DNA of 64,000 nt from the NCBI GenBank assembly GCA_958510825.1, contig OY294044.1, positions 38,985,816-39,049,815 of the forward strand. Reading direction: 5' to 3'. This DNA is from Brachypterus glaber (taxonomy: Eukaryota; Arthropoda; Insecta; Coleoptera; Kateretidae). The notes under the pieces are model-generated. The model did not search any database, was not told the DNA's origin, and saw nothing but the letters and a program-made list of their open reading frames with translations. The position numbers were made by a program, and so were the translations under genes. Position 1 is the stretch's first letter; each line of letters begins with the position of its first letter. Shown here one piece after another: positions 1 to 8,781 of this stretch.

Positions 1-1
1 A

Positions 2-535
2 TGGAGCTGGTGTGAGGATAGGGACATATGGCTTCGTGCTTCTTACGTTCCCACAAAATCTAATTTAGCAGATAAGGGTTCGCGTATTATATCACCAGAC
101 ACAGAATGGGAATTAAATAGTTTGGTATTTAGGGAGGTAGTGGATAGGTTTGGCAAACCAGACATTGATCTTTTCGCCTCAAATATTAATACTAAATGTC
201 AAGATTATGTTTCATGGCATAGAGATCCAAAATGTTTTGCTGTAGATGCTTTTACTCTTTCATGGCAGCCATATTACTTTTATGCTTTCCCCCCCTTTGC
301 TTTGATTCTTAGAGTCTTAAACAAGATAATTGCAGATAAAGCAGAGGGAATTATTGTTGTCCCTTATTGGAAATCACAACCATGGTTTCCACTCTTTCAA
401 AGTTTATCGGTAGGAGAGCCATTACTTGTTGGTCCTAATAAGAACCTTTTATCTTCACCTTTTAGCAACAATCATCCACTAATGGACTCCCTTATCCTGG
501 CTGTGACCACATTATCAGCGAAGCATATAGAATAA
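2..535 (+). CDS. DIRS-type retroelement, reverse transcriptase/RNase H C-terminal part (5' cut by window)
   Basis: The frame is open from base 2, so the protein continues leftwards out of the window. Early residues WLRASYVPTKSNLAD followed by SR match the end of the RNase H domain of DIRS-like elements. Next come DLFAS, a W-x-x-D region and YAFPPF, then a VPYW/QPWFP block, which is the conserved tail after RNase H in DIRS/PAT/Ngaro polyproteins. The frame ends at 535. A second frame opens at 439 and carries the tyrosine recombinase, so the two overlap by about 100 bases, a layout usual for DIRS elements. Seen: motifs and overlap. Known: domain order of DIRS elements. Inferred: the missing RT lies left of base 1. 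Confidence 0.8.
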   Translation, partial: WSWCEDRDIWLRASYVPTKSNLADKGSRIISPDTEWELNSLVFREVVDRFGKPDIDLFASNINTKCQDYVSWHRDPKCFAVDAFTLSWQPYYFYAFPPFALILRVLNKIIADKAEGIIVVPYWKSQPWFPLFQSLSVGEPLLVGPNKNLLSSPFSNNHPLMDSLILAVTTLSAKHIE

Positions 536-1467
536 AAAACTTACCTGAAGAATCACTATTTATCATTTTAAATTCATTATCAAAAGGAACAAAAGCACAG
601 TATAACACTGTGTATAAAAGATGGTGGAAATTTTGCACAGAAAATAAGGTGGATGTTTTCAGGGCAAAAATTCCTGAAATAATAAAATTTTTACAAAATC
701 ATTTTAACTCCAAAGAAAATAAATATGGCAGCTTCAACTCAGATAGATCTGCTTTATCCCTTATATCTTCAGAGAATATTTCAGAAAGTAAAGAAATAAA
801 AAGATTTCTAAAAGGGATTTCAAAACTAAGGCCTCAGAGACCAAAGTACAACACTATTTGGGACCCTGAAGTAGTATTAAACTATATTTCACAGTTACCT
901 CAAGATTTAAATTTTGAAGATGAAGGAAAGAAGCTTGCTACACTATTAGCTCTTACAACAGGCCATAGAATCCAGACACTATCAATTATTAAAATTGAGA
1001 ACATAATATTTTTAGAAGACCGAGTAAAAATTTTTATTCCGGATAGCATAAAAACAAGTGGAGCAAATAGAAGGCAACCTTGTTTTGAAATCAAATATTT
1101 TAATGAAAACCCAAGATTGTGTGTTGCTTCTACTCTTAATAATTACATTGAATCTACAATTGATGTGAGATCAGAAAAACAGGAATTTTTATTCATTGGT
1201 TCAAAGCCACCACACAATCAAGCTACAAGTCAGACGGTGTCTAGATGGATAAAAGAGATTCTTTCTAAGGCTGGCATCGACACTAATTTATTTACGGCAT
1301 ATTCAACACGGCATGCGTCCACCTCCAAAGCATTTAGAGCTGGTGTTTCAATTGAAGAAATTAGGAAATCAGCAGGATGGACACAAAAATCTAACACATT
1401 TTTAAGGTTCTACAATAGACCTATTGCAAAAGAGCAAGACTTTGCAAGAGGCGTATTAAATAACTAA
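439..1467 (+). CDS. Tyrosine recombinase of the DIRS-type element
   Basis: This frame is open from 439 and has no early in-frame ATG, so it may be made by frameshift or reinitiation from the overlapping RNase H frame. The N-terminal part (TKAQYNTVYKRWWKF and following) looks like a core-binding SAM-like domain. The catalytic part shows TTGHRIQTL (first Arg), YSTRHAS (the H-x-x-R box, here with Tyr at the His position), SAGW (His/Trp position) and FLRFYNRP with the nucleophilic Tyr. The enzyme would integrate a circular DNA copy without target duplication. No internal stop is seen, so this copy could be recent. I cannot tell whether the Tyr for His change is family-wide or a defect. Confidence 0.85.
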
Positions 1468-1810
1468 AAATAAATATTTATTATTTTTTTTTTGTTACCT
1501 ATGTTTTTCCTTTTGAAAATTAAAATTTAAAAATATGTTTTCATAAATATTGACAATTAATAGTTACAAAAGTAACCGCTAGGCGATACAGAGTTGCCAT
1601 TTCTACTGAAATCGATGAAGATTTCTGAAATATTAAAAAAAAAAAAAAAAAATAAATAAATAAAATAATAAAACATTTATAACAACTGAATATTTATATA
1701 GTTTTTATCTTTCTATTAAAAACTATGAAAAGACATACAAAATAAAAGACAAATAAAACATCATATTTTATTTATAAATATGGAAACAAAAACAAAGTTG
1801 TCTCTAAACC
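1468..1810. other. Non-coding 3' region of the DIRS-type element
   Basis: AT-rich, with a poly-A run at about 1635-1652. No coding potential seen. It links the recombinase gene to the terminal hairpin repeats. Confidence 0.5.
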
Positions 1811-2213
1811 ACTACTTAGTAAATAAATAGATCACTGCAATTCTACAGTGATCTATGAAGGAAGAAGCGCCGAAAAATAATTTTACGATCTAACGAACTT
1901 TAGGAAGTTCGATCGAAATTATTTGAGGCGCTTCTTCCGAAGAGATCACTCCCACCCATCCCAATACTTCAATTGTACATGAAAATTGTACCCCTTTTTT
2001 GTTTTTGTTTGAGCCTTTAAACGTAATGAAGGTCGGTATACAGGCACCTAACATACCGATATTTTTAAATTTTGAACATTTGTGCGACATCTAGCGTCTA
2101 GAGACGGTACTACTTAGTAAATAAATAGATCACTGCAATTCTACAGTGATCTCTTCGGAAGAAGCGCCTCAAATAATTTCGATCGAACTTCCTAAAGTTC
2201 GTTTGATCGTAAA
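1811..2213. repeat. Terminal repeats of the DIRS-type element with an inverted hairpin
   Basis: A 44-bp unit starting ACTACTTAGT occurs at 1811-1854 and again, as a direct repeat, at 2109-2152. After the first copy comes a long imperfect hairpin (about 1847-1950, stem GGAAGAAGCGCC... with ...GGCGCTTCTTCC). After the second copy the same hairpin sequence is present but turned round (2146-2213 is the reverse complement of about 1880-1950). Inside the unit, GATCACTG/CAGTGATC forms a second small hairpin. This fits the terminal/internal complementary repeats of DIRS or the split direct repeats of PAT/Ngaro elements; the left end lies outside the window, so I cannot decide which. Confidence 0.7.
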
Positions 2214-2218
2214 AATTT

Positions 2219-2959
2219 ATTCTCAGAAAAAGTATACCTACGTAGATTTGGGTATTTTAAAAATATCAAGCCATTGCTTCAACCTGTAAAATAGAAAACC
2301 CTGGCTATAAATTAAATCTCACTAAATTTGTGGTTTTATATACGTATAAATCCAAAATGTACAAGTTAATATAATCCCAACTTAAACTTACTTAAAAAAT
2401 GAAACTTTCTCCAGATTTATTCTTTTTACACTGCGGCAGCCAATGACACAGCAAGACATATGCCGATTTTTTGTGGAGCAGCGGTTACTAACCAAGTTAG
2501 GGGAATATATATTTCTCTCTATTTTTAACTCATCAATTAAACAGAGAAAGAGTAACATACTGGTTAACCGGCGTTACCACAAAAAATTGACTATAATTAG
2601 AAAAGTTTTTCTTGTATACTAATCACTCACTAAAAAACTATATATACACTTACACTACCGAAATTAATAAAAATAAAAAAACTACCATTTAAAAGTCTCA
2701 AAAATGCTCAAACATATAATAAATTATTCACAGATAAAGATATCAACATTTCAACCGCAAGTATTACCAGGAAAAACTAGTACGATAACAGAGACTACAA
2801 TTTCTGATGTTAAAATTCCTTATAAAGTTACAAAATCGCACCACCTAGTGTGGAAAATTTGAACCCCCTAGAATAAAGAATGCGTTTAATGGCTGCCAAC
2901 GTAGTGTCACTACTTATTTGTATTGGAATCCTGTTCCCCCACTCCTCAAGTTCATTGAT
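2219..2959 (+). repeat. Dispersed repeat, long copy
   Basis: From ATTCTCAGAAAAAG to TTCATTGAT this matches 22830-23253 with moderate divergence. The present copy has about 300 extra bases in two blocks (roughly 2272-2450 and 2463-2600). No coding potential. Class unknown; no terminal inverted repeat was found. Confidence 0.7.
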
Positions 2960-3175
2960 AAAAAACGCTATAAAAAAACATTTATTTCTCAAAAAAACAT
3001 ATTTCTATTTGAAAAAATTACAGAAATGTATAAAATTAAAAAAATAATGACAGAATTAAAAAAAATAACGGTAACAAAATAATAAAAAACAAGGTAGGTC
3101 ATGTAGCAGTTAAATATTTTCCCAAAACTTCATTCTTATACATTTTGGTACTGGCGTGTAAATTGTCTTAATTAG

Positions 3176-3328
3176 GGTCACTCGATCAGTTTTTGCTTTG
3201 TCTAGTTGGTGTGTTAGTTTGTTTTGGAGTTTGGTCGATTTGGGCTTTTGATTTGAGGTTAAAACTTCCACAAACCCAAACGGCTAACCACCAAAACACT
3301 AGACAAAGTAACAACTGATCGAGTGACC
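3176..3328. mobile_element. Foldback MITE, 153 bp
   Basis: Ends GGTCACTCGATCAG and CTGATCGAGTGACC are perfect inverted repeats, and the pairing continues with mismatches through CTTTGTCTAG. The flanks do not show a clear target duplication. No coding capacity. Superfamily not assigned. Confidence 0.75.
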
Positions 3329-3546
3329 ATAGTCTTAATAATTTTATTACTTTTTTATTCAATCGCTGAAGTCCACACTTGAGTCTAGTGTCATGCTATA
3401 AAGTCAGTGTCAATTTTGATTAAATTCATCATAATTTAGTTATAAAGTAGCATCCTCTGATCTAAAATAAAATGAATTTTATAAAGGGAGCTACTACAGT
3501 TACGAGTCAGAACTTCCAACCAGTCGAAACTCTAGCTCTGGGGCTA

Positions 3547-3686
3547 GGGAACGTTCAAGTGTTACGTAACGCAAATTTTGATCATTTTGGACCCCCCCTG
3601 TAACGCTATTTTCCTATACCATTAACATGGGCGTAACACTCCAAAATTACCCCCCTAGGAGCGTTACATAATACTTGAATGTTCCC
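3547..3686. mobile_element. MITE with GGGAACGTTCAAG ends, 140 bp
   Basis: Inverted ends GGGAACGTTCAAGTGTTACG and the complement near 3660-3686. Flanks read CTA on both sides (3544-3546 and 3687-3689), a possible 3-bp target duplication. Half copies of the same element lie at about 56864-56932 and 59819-59880. Confidence 0.65.
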
Positions 3687-3872
3687 CTAGTATTCCAACC
3701 ACTTGGTTTTAAAAATTTTAAAGCTTTTAAGGTATATTTTGGTCAGAATTGTATTCTCCCCGTTTGAATGGGGACTATGCCCCCTTTAAATGGGGACAAG
3801 GCAACAAAAACACCAAACAGGCAAAAAAACTGACCTAAACCAAAGAGTTAGGTTACGTTATGTTTAATATCT

Positions 3873-4267
3873 TGTTGGCGCCCCCTAGAACAATGGCCTC
3901 TTTGTCTATCTTATTTTGCTGACTTAAGCAGTATTCATTTAATATAAATAGAGCTCCGCCTAGATAACCCTCAGAGCTGTATTAGACCTGAGTTAGATCG
4001 CACGTATCTTAAATTAGAGTTATCTCAAATCTATCTCAAAGTTATAATCTTACAAGTATTAAATAAATATCATTATAAATATTAAACAAGTGTCTAAATC
4101 AAGAACATCTAGAACATTTAATCCTTATAGTGAAGAAACTGTGACCATAAATACAAAATAACTGTGAAGTTATAAAATAAGTTTCGGAACCTCTTAATAA
4201 AAGGTTGCCCTGGTGTCAGAAGTAAATTAACCTTTTTTTTATGTTGTGTTGATCAAGGAATACAACA
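3873..4267 (+). repeat. 5' LTR of gypsy element G1
   Basis: 395 bp, TGTTG...CAACA. By eye it differs from the 3' LTR at 22225-22619 at only about three positions, so the insertion is recent. A 4-bp target duplication ATCT (3869-3872 and 22620-22623) frames the element. The LTR holds a TATA-like box (3943-3950), an AATAAA (4062-4067) and an internal copy of the leader motif TGGTGTCAGAAGT (4211-4223). Confidence 0.95.
3943..3950 (+). promoter_or_regulatory. TATA-like box in the G1 5' LTR
   Basis: TATAAATA lies about 70 bp into the LTR and AATAAA lies about 115 bp after it, the expected order for U3-R signals. In the 3' LTR the box has changed to TATGAATA. Transcription start not determined. 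Confidence 0.4.
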
Positions 4268-4276
4268 TAGGAATTT

Positions 4277-4294
4277 TGGTGTCAGAAGTGGGAT
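4277..4294 (+). other. Primer-binding-site-like sequence of G1
   Basis: TGGTGTCAGAAGTGGGAT starts nine bases after the LTR end and has the TGG start typical of tRNA 3'-end complements. The partner tRNA was not identified. The first 13 bases recur inside the LTR. Confidence 0.5.
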
Positions 4295-4786
4295 ACTCCA
4301 AAAACATTTTGGATATTCAAATACGTTTGAATATTTTGGGTTATTGTGGTAACAAGAAGTGGTAATCCAGTTCCAATCACTGTGAGTTACAACTCTTAAC
4401 AAAAGTACCTACCTGCATCTTCATCCTGATTCGTTCTGTAGTATACTGGAGTACTGGAGTACGTCCTTGGAGTACAAGCTAGTACAGGAAGAGATATCCT
4501 TTGTACAGGAACTACAAGACGTAAGTCATTTTTCACTTTATAATATAAATGTTCATCCTATCCTGTATCCTATATAAATAAAACGATATAAATTATAAAT
4601 CTTATATATCTCAAAAAATAATAATATTTTTTGAGTCTCTATCTCGAAAATAATAATATTTTTGAGTCATCTTAAATCAATATAAAAAGAAATAAGTAAG
4701 AATTAAAATACGATAACTCATAAAACAAATAAAATACAATTATTATACAACTCTCCTTTGAATAATAAAAAAAAATTGTTCAAAGT
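4295..4786 (+). other. Untranslated leader of G1
   Basis: AT-rich leader between the primer site and Gag. A matching leader is present in G2 (about 16227-16715, opposite strand), with a small duplication near 16621 in G2. No gene seen. Confidence 0.6.
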
Positions 4787-4888
4787 TATATATTTCAATT
4801 TTAGATTTTAAGCTTTCACGGCCATTAAGATATAAAGAACTTTCACTTTCGGGTTTAGACCGTGTTAATGGATTTTCACTTTCCGACG

Positions 4889-4919
4889 TTTCGTCTCTTA
4901 CTACTAGAGACATCTTCAG
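4889..4919 (-). ncRNA. Hammerhead-ribozyme-like core, left flank
   Basis: On the - strand: CTGAAGA, a GTCTC/GAGAC stem with a nine-base loop, then GAAAC. This is the conserved core of hammerhead ribozymes, which are known from Penelope-like pLTRs. The cleavage site and stem III were not resolved. Confidence 0.5.
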
Positions 4920-4962
4920 GGGTTAATTTGAAACTAAGTTTCGAATCAACTTGTGTCACTAT

Positions 4963-5547
4963 TTATGACGAGTTGTGGTTATTCACCCGTGACGAGGTTT
5001 TTCCTATCAAAGACTTCCATATTGCAGGTAAGTGGTAACCAGTGTCCCGATTGATATTGTTAGGATGCTTGATGATTTCTATCGATTCCCGTATCTTCCT
5101 TGGCATTTTTCTGTTTTCTGTTAATATTTGTTTTGTTTCAGACAAATTGATTTTATGATCTGTTTCATGTACATGTTCGGCTACTGCCGATAAGGAAATT
5201 TGTTTCTTTCTTATATTGCGCTCATGCTCTTGAAGTCTTGTAGAAATTTTTCTCTTAGTTTCACCTATGTAAACCGTACCACAGGAGCAGGGTATTTTAT
5301 ATACGCCTTCTGAACTCAGGGGTATTTTGTCTTTTGTTGAAGTCAAACATTGACCTAATTTTTGGTTGGACCGAAATATAGGCTTAATATTTGACTTCTT
5401 CAAAAGTTTACCTATTTTATCCGTGATACCGGACAATAGTGACAATGACAGACAGACACAAGTTATACTTCCCCTATTATATTCCCACTTACCTGCAATA
5501 TGGAAGTCTTTAATAGGAAAAACCTCGTCACGGGTGAATAACCACAA
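4963..5547 (-). pseudogene. GIY-YIG endonuclease domain of a Penelope-like element
   Basis: The - strand frame contains GVYKIPCSCGTVYIGETKRK, then RLQEHERN and AEHVHETDHKI. The Y-K-I-P-C...Y-I-G-x-T...R...EH series is the GIY-YIG nuclease of Penelope-like retroelements, which lies C-terminal to the reverse transcriptase. The reverse transcriptase itself is absent, so only the 3' part of the gene is here. The last 23 codons lie in the inverted flank and can therefore also be read from the + strand on the other side (5486-5557). Function in life: nicking of target DNA for integration; here a remnant. Confidence 0.85.
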
Positions 5548-5599
5548 CTCGTCATAAATAGTGACACAAGTTGTTTCGAACTTAGTTTCAGATTAATCC

Positions 5600-5630
5600 C
5601 TGAAGATGTCTCTAGTAGTAAGAGACGAAA
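5600..5630 (+). ncRNA. Hammerhead-ribozyme-like core, right flank
   Basis: Mirror copy of the left core: CTGAAGA (5600-5606), stem GTCTC (5608-5612) with GAGAC (5622-5626), then GAAA (5627-5630). It reads outward into the G1 gag region. Confidence 0.5.
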
Positions 5631-5706
5631 CGTCGAAAAGTGAAAATCCATTAACACGGTCTAAACCCGAAAGTGAAAGTTCTTTATATATATTTCAAGT
5701 TCAAAA

Positions 5707-6885
5707 ATGTCTAACTCAAATCCAATAACATCAAGCCAAGAACCAAATCAAAATCAAAATGATATGATAAGCGACGATAATTCAATCATTGTAAACAATG
5801 ATCTTCCATTAACTGTACTTTTTAAGTTTATAAAACCATTTACGGGTGATAGGCTCGAACTTAACACGTTTATACAAAATACGAACAGTGCTTTCTCTTT
5901 AGCATCCCCAAATCAGAAAGATAGTTAATTGTTATTTGTTGTTGCACAGTTATCAAGCAATGTCGTAAATGAGTTGGAATTAACTGATATCGACTCATGG
6001 TACGAACTTAAACAAAAATTAAAACAATACTATAGTCAAACAAAGCATCTTGTACAAGCACACGAAGAATTAGAAACAGTCAGGCAATTTACAAATGAAT
6101 CTATAACTGATTATTTTAAAAGAATTGAAAAAATAAAAAATGAATGTATTCAATCTGAAATAAATAATTGTGAAGATTTTCAGGATTTACCTGGATTAAA
6201 ACGATCTATTCAGCGTACTGCTTTACGTAGGTTTATAATTCATTGTAAACCGGAAATCAGTCAAATGTTACGAGCTAGAGAACTTAATTCACTTAACGAC
6301 GCCTATAATCTTGCTCTGCAAGAAGAAAAAATAATCAATTATACAAAACAAAAAACGAATATAAATATGTATTGCAAATATTGTAAAAATAATTCACATA
6401 ACTCGCAAAATTGTCGCAAAAGAGGTCCCTATAGAGGTCCACCTATCAATACAAATCACAATAGGTATACAAATCCTAATTTTTCAAATAATAATTTTTA
6501 CAATAAACCTTCTACGTCAAATAATTATAATAATTCTTATCAAAATTTTTGCAATTATTGCAAAAAGCCAGGACATTTAATTTCTGAATGTAGAAAAAGA
6601 CAATTTAAAAATAATCAATTTTCTAATCCAAGAGTAAATCATTTAAACTGCCAGAGGTCCACTGTGTCGAATGTCCCTCAGGATACGGACCACAAAAAAG
6701 GCATTCCCATCTCAAATCCAGAATTAAATGAATGTGTAAATATTTCGCATAATATAAATCTTCAACCTAATTCAAATTTAAATACAATTACGTTTAATAT
6801 GACTAATGCCTTAAATAAACATATAACATTTTTAATTGATACAGGTTCTACTACGATTATTGTAAAATCAACGTACCTCATTTGA
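5707..6885 (+). pseudogene. gag: G1 Gag and start of protease
   Basis: Starts at the ATG shared with G2. An in-frame TAA at 5926-5928 interrupts it; G2 has a sense Leu codon there, so it is a private mutation. The middle holds helical capsid-like sequence (QFTNESITDYFKRIEKI). Two CCHC zinc knuckles follow (CKYCKNNSHNSQNC and CNYCKKPGHLISEC), the nucleocapsid part that binds RNA. The frame runs on into the aspartic protease with IDTGS, then ends in TGA at 6883-6885. The reading continues in the -1 frame, so protease is broken right after its active site in this copy. G2 has a deletion at the same place, so the intact form cannot be inferred. Confidence 0.85.
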
Positions 6886-8123
6886 CCCCCTTAGATAAGA
6901 ATGATCTCATTGAAATAAAAGGTATAACAAACGATAACTCCATACAATCCTTCGGGTCAGCAAATTTAGAATTTATTATAAATGACATAATTATTCCTCA
7001 CAAAAGTCATGTCGTCAGTGGTGGCGAATTAAATACAAATTTTAACGGTATTTTGGGTACTGATTTTCTTAAAAAACATAATGTCTTACTTGATCTTTGT
7101 AATAATAATATAATCATTGATAATAAAAAAATAAAACTTAATAAGGAAATTTCACCGAAAGAAATAATATTGGAAAAATCACAAACATCAGAAAATAAAA
7201 TAAAAATTCCGCCTTATTGTGAATTTATTGCTGAAATAAATATTTCACAGAATAATTTAAAATATGGTCTCATTGAGAAAAAACAAATTCATCCTAATGT
7301 TTTTATTCCCGATATTTTAATTAATAATGATAATCATAAAGCAATCATACCTATTTTAAATATGAATGAAAATGAAGTTTTAATTGAAAAACCTACTTTA
7401 GATTTAGTAGATTTAAATAAATTCGAAAAAATTAATTATTTTAATTCAAAAATAAATAATAATCAAACTAATAGAAATAAAATTTTAAAAGAAAAAATTC
7501 ATACTGATCACTTAACTTCCGATGAAAATCAAGCCATTCTAAATATTTGTAAAGAATTTTCAGATTTATTTCACTTACCTGGTGAATATTTAACTTCTAC
7601 AAAAACTCTAAAACATTCTATTCATACAAAACATGACGCTCCTATAACTTGTAAAACTTACAGGTATCCGAAAGTACATGAAAAAGAAGTAAATTCTCAA
7701 ATAAATCAAATGCTTGAACAAAATATTATCAGACATTCTAAATCACCTTATTCTAGCAATCTATGGATTGTTCCTAAAAAACTAGATTCCTCAGGTAAAA
7801 GAAAATGGCGACTTGTAATAGATTATCGGAAATTGAATGATATTACTATAGGCGATTCTTTTCCTTTGCCTAATATTGAAAATATCTTAGATCATCTCGG
7901 AAATGCTGTATATTTCACAGTTCTAGACTTATGCTCTGCTTTCCATCAAATTGAAGTGGAAGAATCAGATAAGTGCAAAACCGCTTTTTCTACTCCATCA
8001 GGACATTACGAATTTAATAGAATGCCTTATGGATTAAAAACCTCCCCCGCGAGTTTTGTTAGGACCATGTCGATAGTATTATCCGGCTTAATTGGCGAAA
8101 AATGCTTTTGTTATTTAGACGAT
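6882..8123 (+). CDS. pol: G1 Pol, part 1: protease end and reverse transcriptase to the active site
   Basis: Reverse transcriptase of the Ty3/gypsy type: LWIVPKK, WRLVIDYRKLND, FTVLDLCSAFHQIEV, F-N-R-M-P-Y-G-L and CYLDD in order. The frame is open and is cut after the codons for YLDD by the G2 LTR at 8124. It resumes in phase at 17149, after the CGAT duplication, with IIVYGKDLADH. No stop occurs in this part. Before the G2 insertion this stretch of Pol would have been continuous with the 954-codon frame to 20097. Confidence 0.9.
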
Positions 8124-8528
8124 TGTTGTATTCCTTAATCAACACAACAAAAAAAAAGGTTAATTTACTTCTGACACCAGGGCAACCTTTTGTTAAGAGG
8201 TTCCGAAACTTATTTTATAACTTCACAGTTATTTTGTATTTATAGTCACAGTTTCTTCACTATAAGGTTTAAATGTTCTAGATGTTCTTGATTTAGACAC
8301 TTGTTTATTATTTATAATGATATTTATTTAACACTTGTAAGATTATAACTTTGAGATAGATTTGAGATAGTTTTGAGATAACTCTAATTTAAGATACGTG
8401 CGATCTAACTCAGGTCTAATACAGCTCTGAGGGTAATCTAGGCGAAGCTCTATTTATATTAAATGGATACTGCTTAAGTCAGCAAAATAAGATAGACAAA
8501 GAGGCCATTGTTCTAGGGGGCGCCAACA
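8124..8528 (-). repeat. 3' LTR of gypsy element G2 (left end on this strand)
   Basis: 405 bp, TGTTG...CAACA. It matches the other G2 LTR at 16743-17144 with a few substitutions and a short poly-A indel. Compared with the G1 LTRs, both G2 LTRs carry about ten extra bases in the TATCTCAA region, so G2 belongs to a slightly different subfamily. Confidence 0.95.
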
Positions 8529-8781
8529 CCTCGGGGCTGTTATAGATTTTTGTTGAGCTTTTGAAAAAAGTGAGAACAAAAATCTCAAAAATGTTAAAAT
8601 ATAAAATTAACTTAAGATATTTGATTTTAAAATTAACTTAAGATACTTAATTTAAAAATTTGAGATATGTAAGATATATAAGATATTTGAACTTAAAACT
8701 AAAATATTTGATTAAAATAATGTAAATATATAAAATTATTAAAATAATATAAAGTATAAGTAAAGTATAAAATAATATATT

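Larger units (their letters stand above)
4798..5697 (-). mobile_element. Penelope-like element fragment with inverted flanks
   Basis: About 900 bp inserted in the leader of G1. The uninterrupted leader of G2 shows the empty site; TATATATTTCA is duplicated at 4787-4797 and 5687-5697. The two flanks (about 4832-5037 and 5483-5686) are long, nearly identical inverted copies of each other. Between them lies a GIY-YIG endonuclease coding end on the - strand. This is the layout of a 5'-truncated Penelope-like element bearing an inverted pLTR-like tail. Confidence 0.85.

Noticed and set aside
1890..2090. 66-codon - strand frame in the DIRS terminal region
   Set aside because: It spans the hairpin repeats and has no protein signature.
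5366..5557. Separate + strand gene ending in HLPAIWKSLIG
   Set aside because: It is the mirror reading of the inverted flank of the Penelope-like fragment.
6870..6900. Programmed -1 frameshift between Gag and Pol of G1
   Set aside because: No slippery heptamer or stable downstream structure is evident, and the break falls inside the protease right after the active site; a mutation is simpler. G2 is deleted here, so it cannot be tested in this window.
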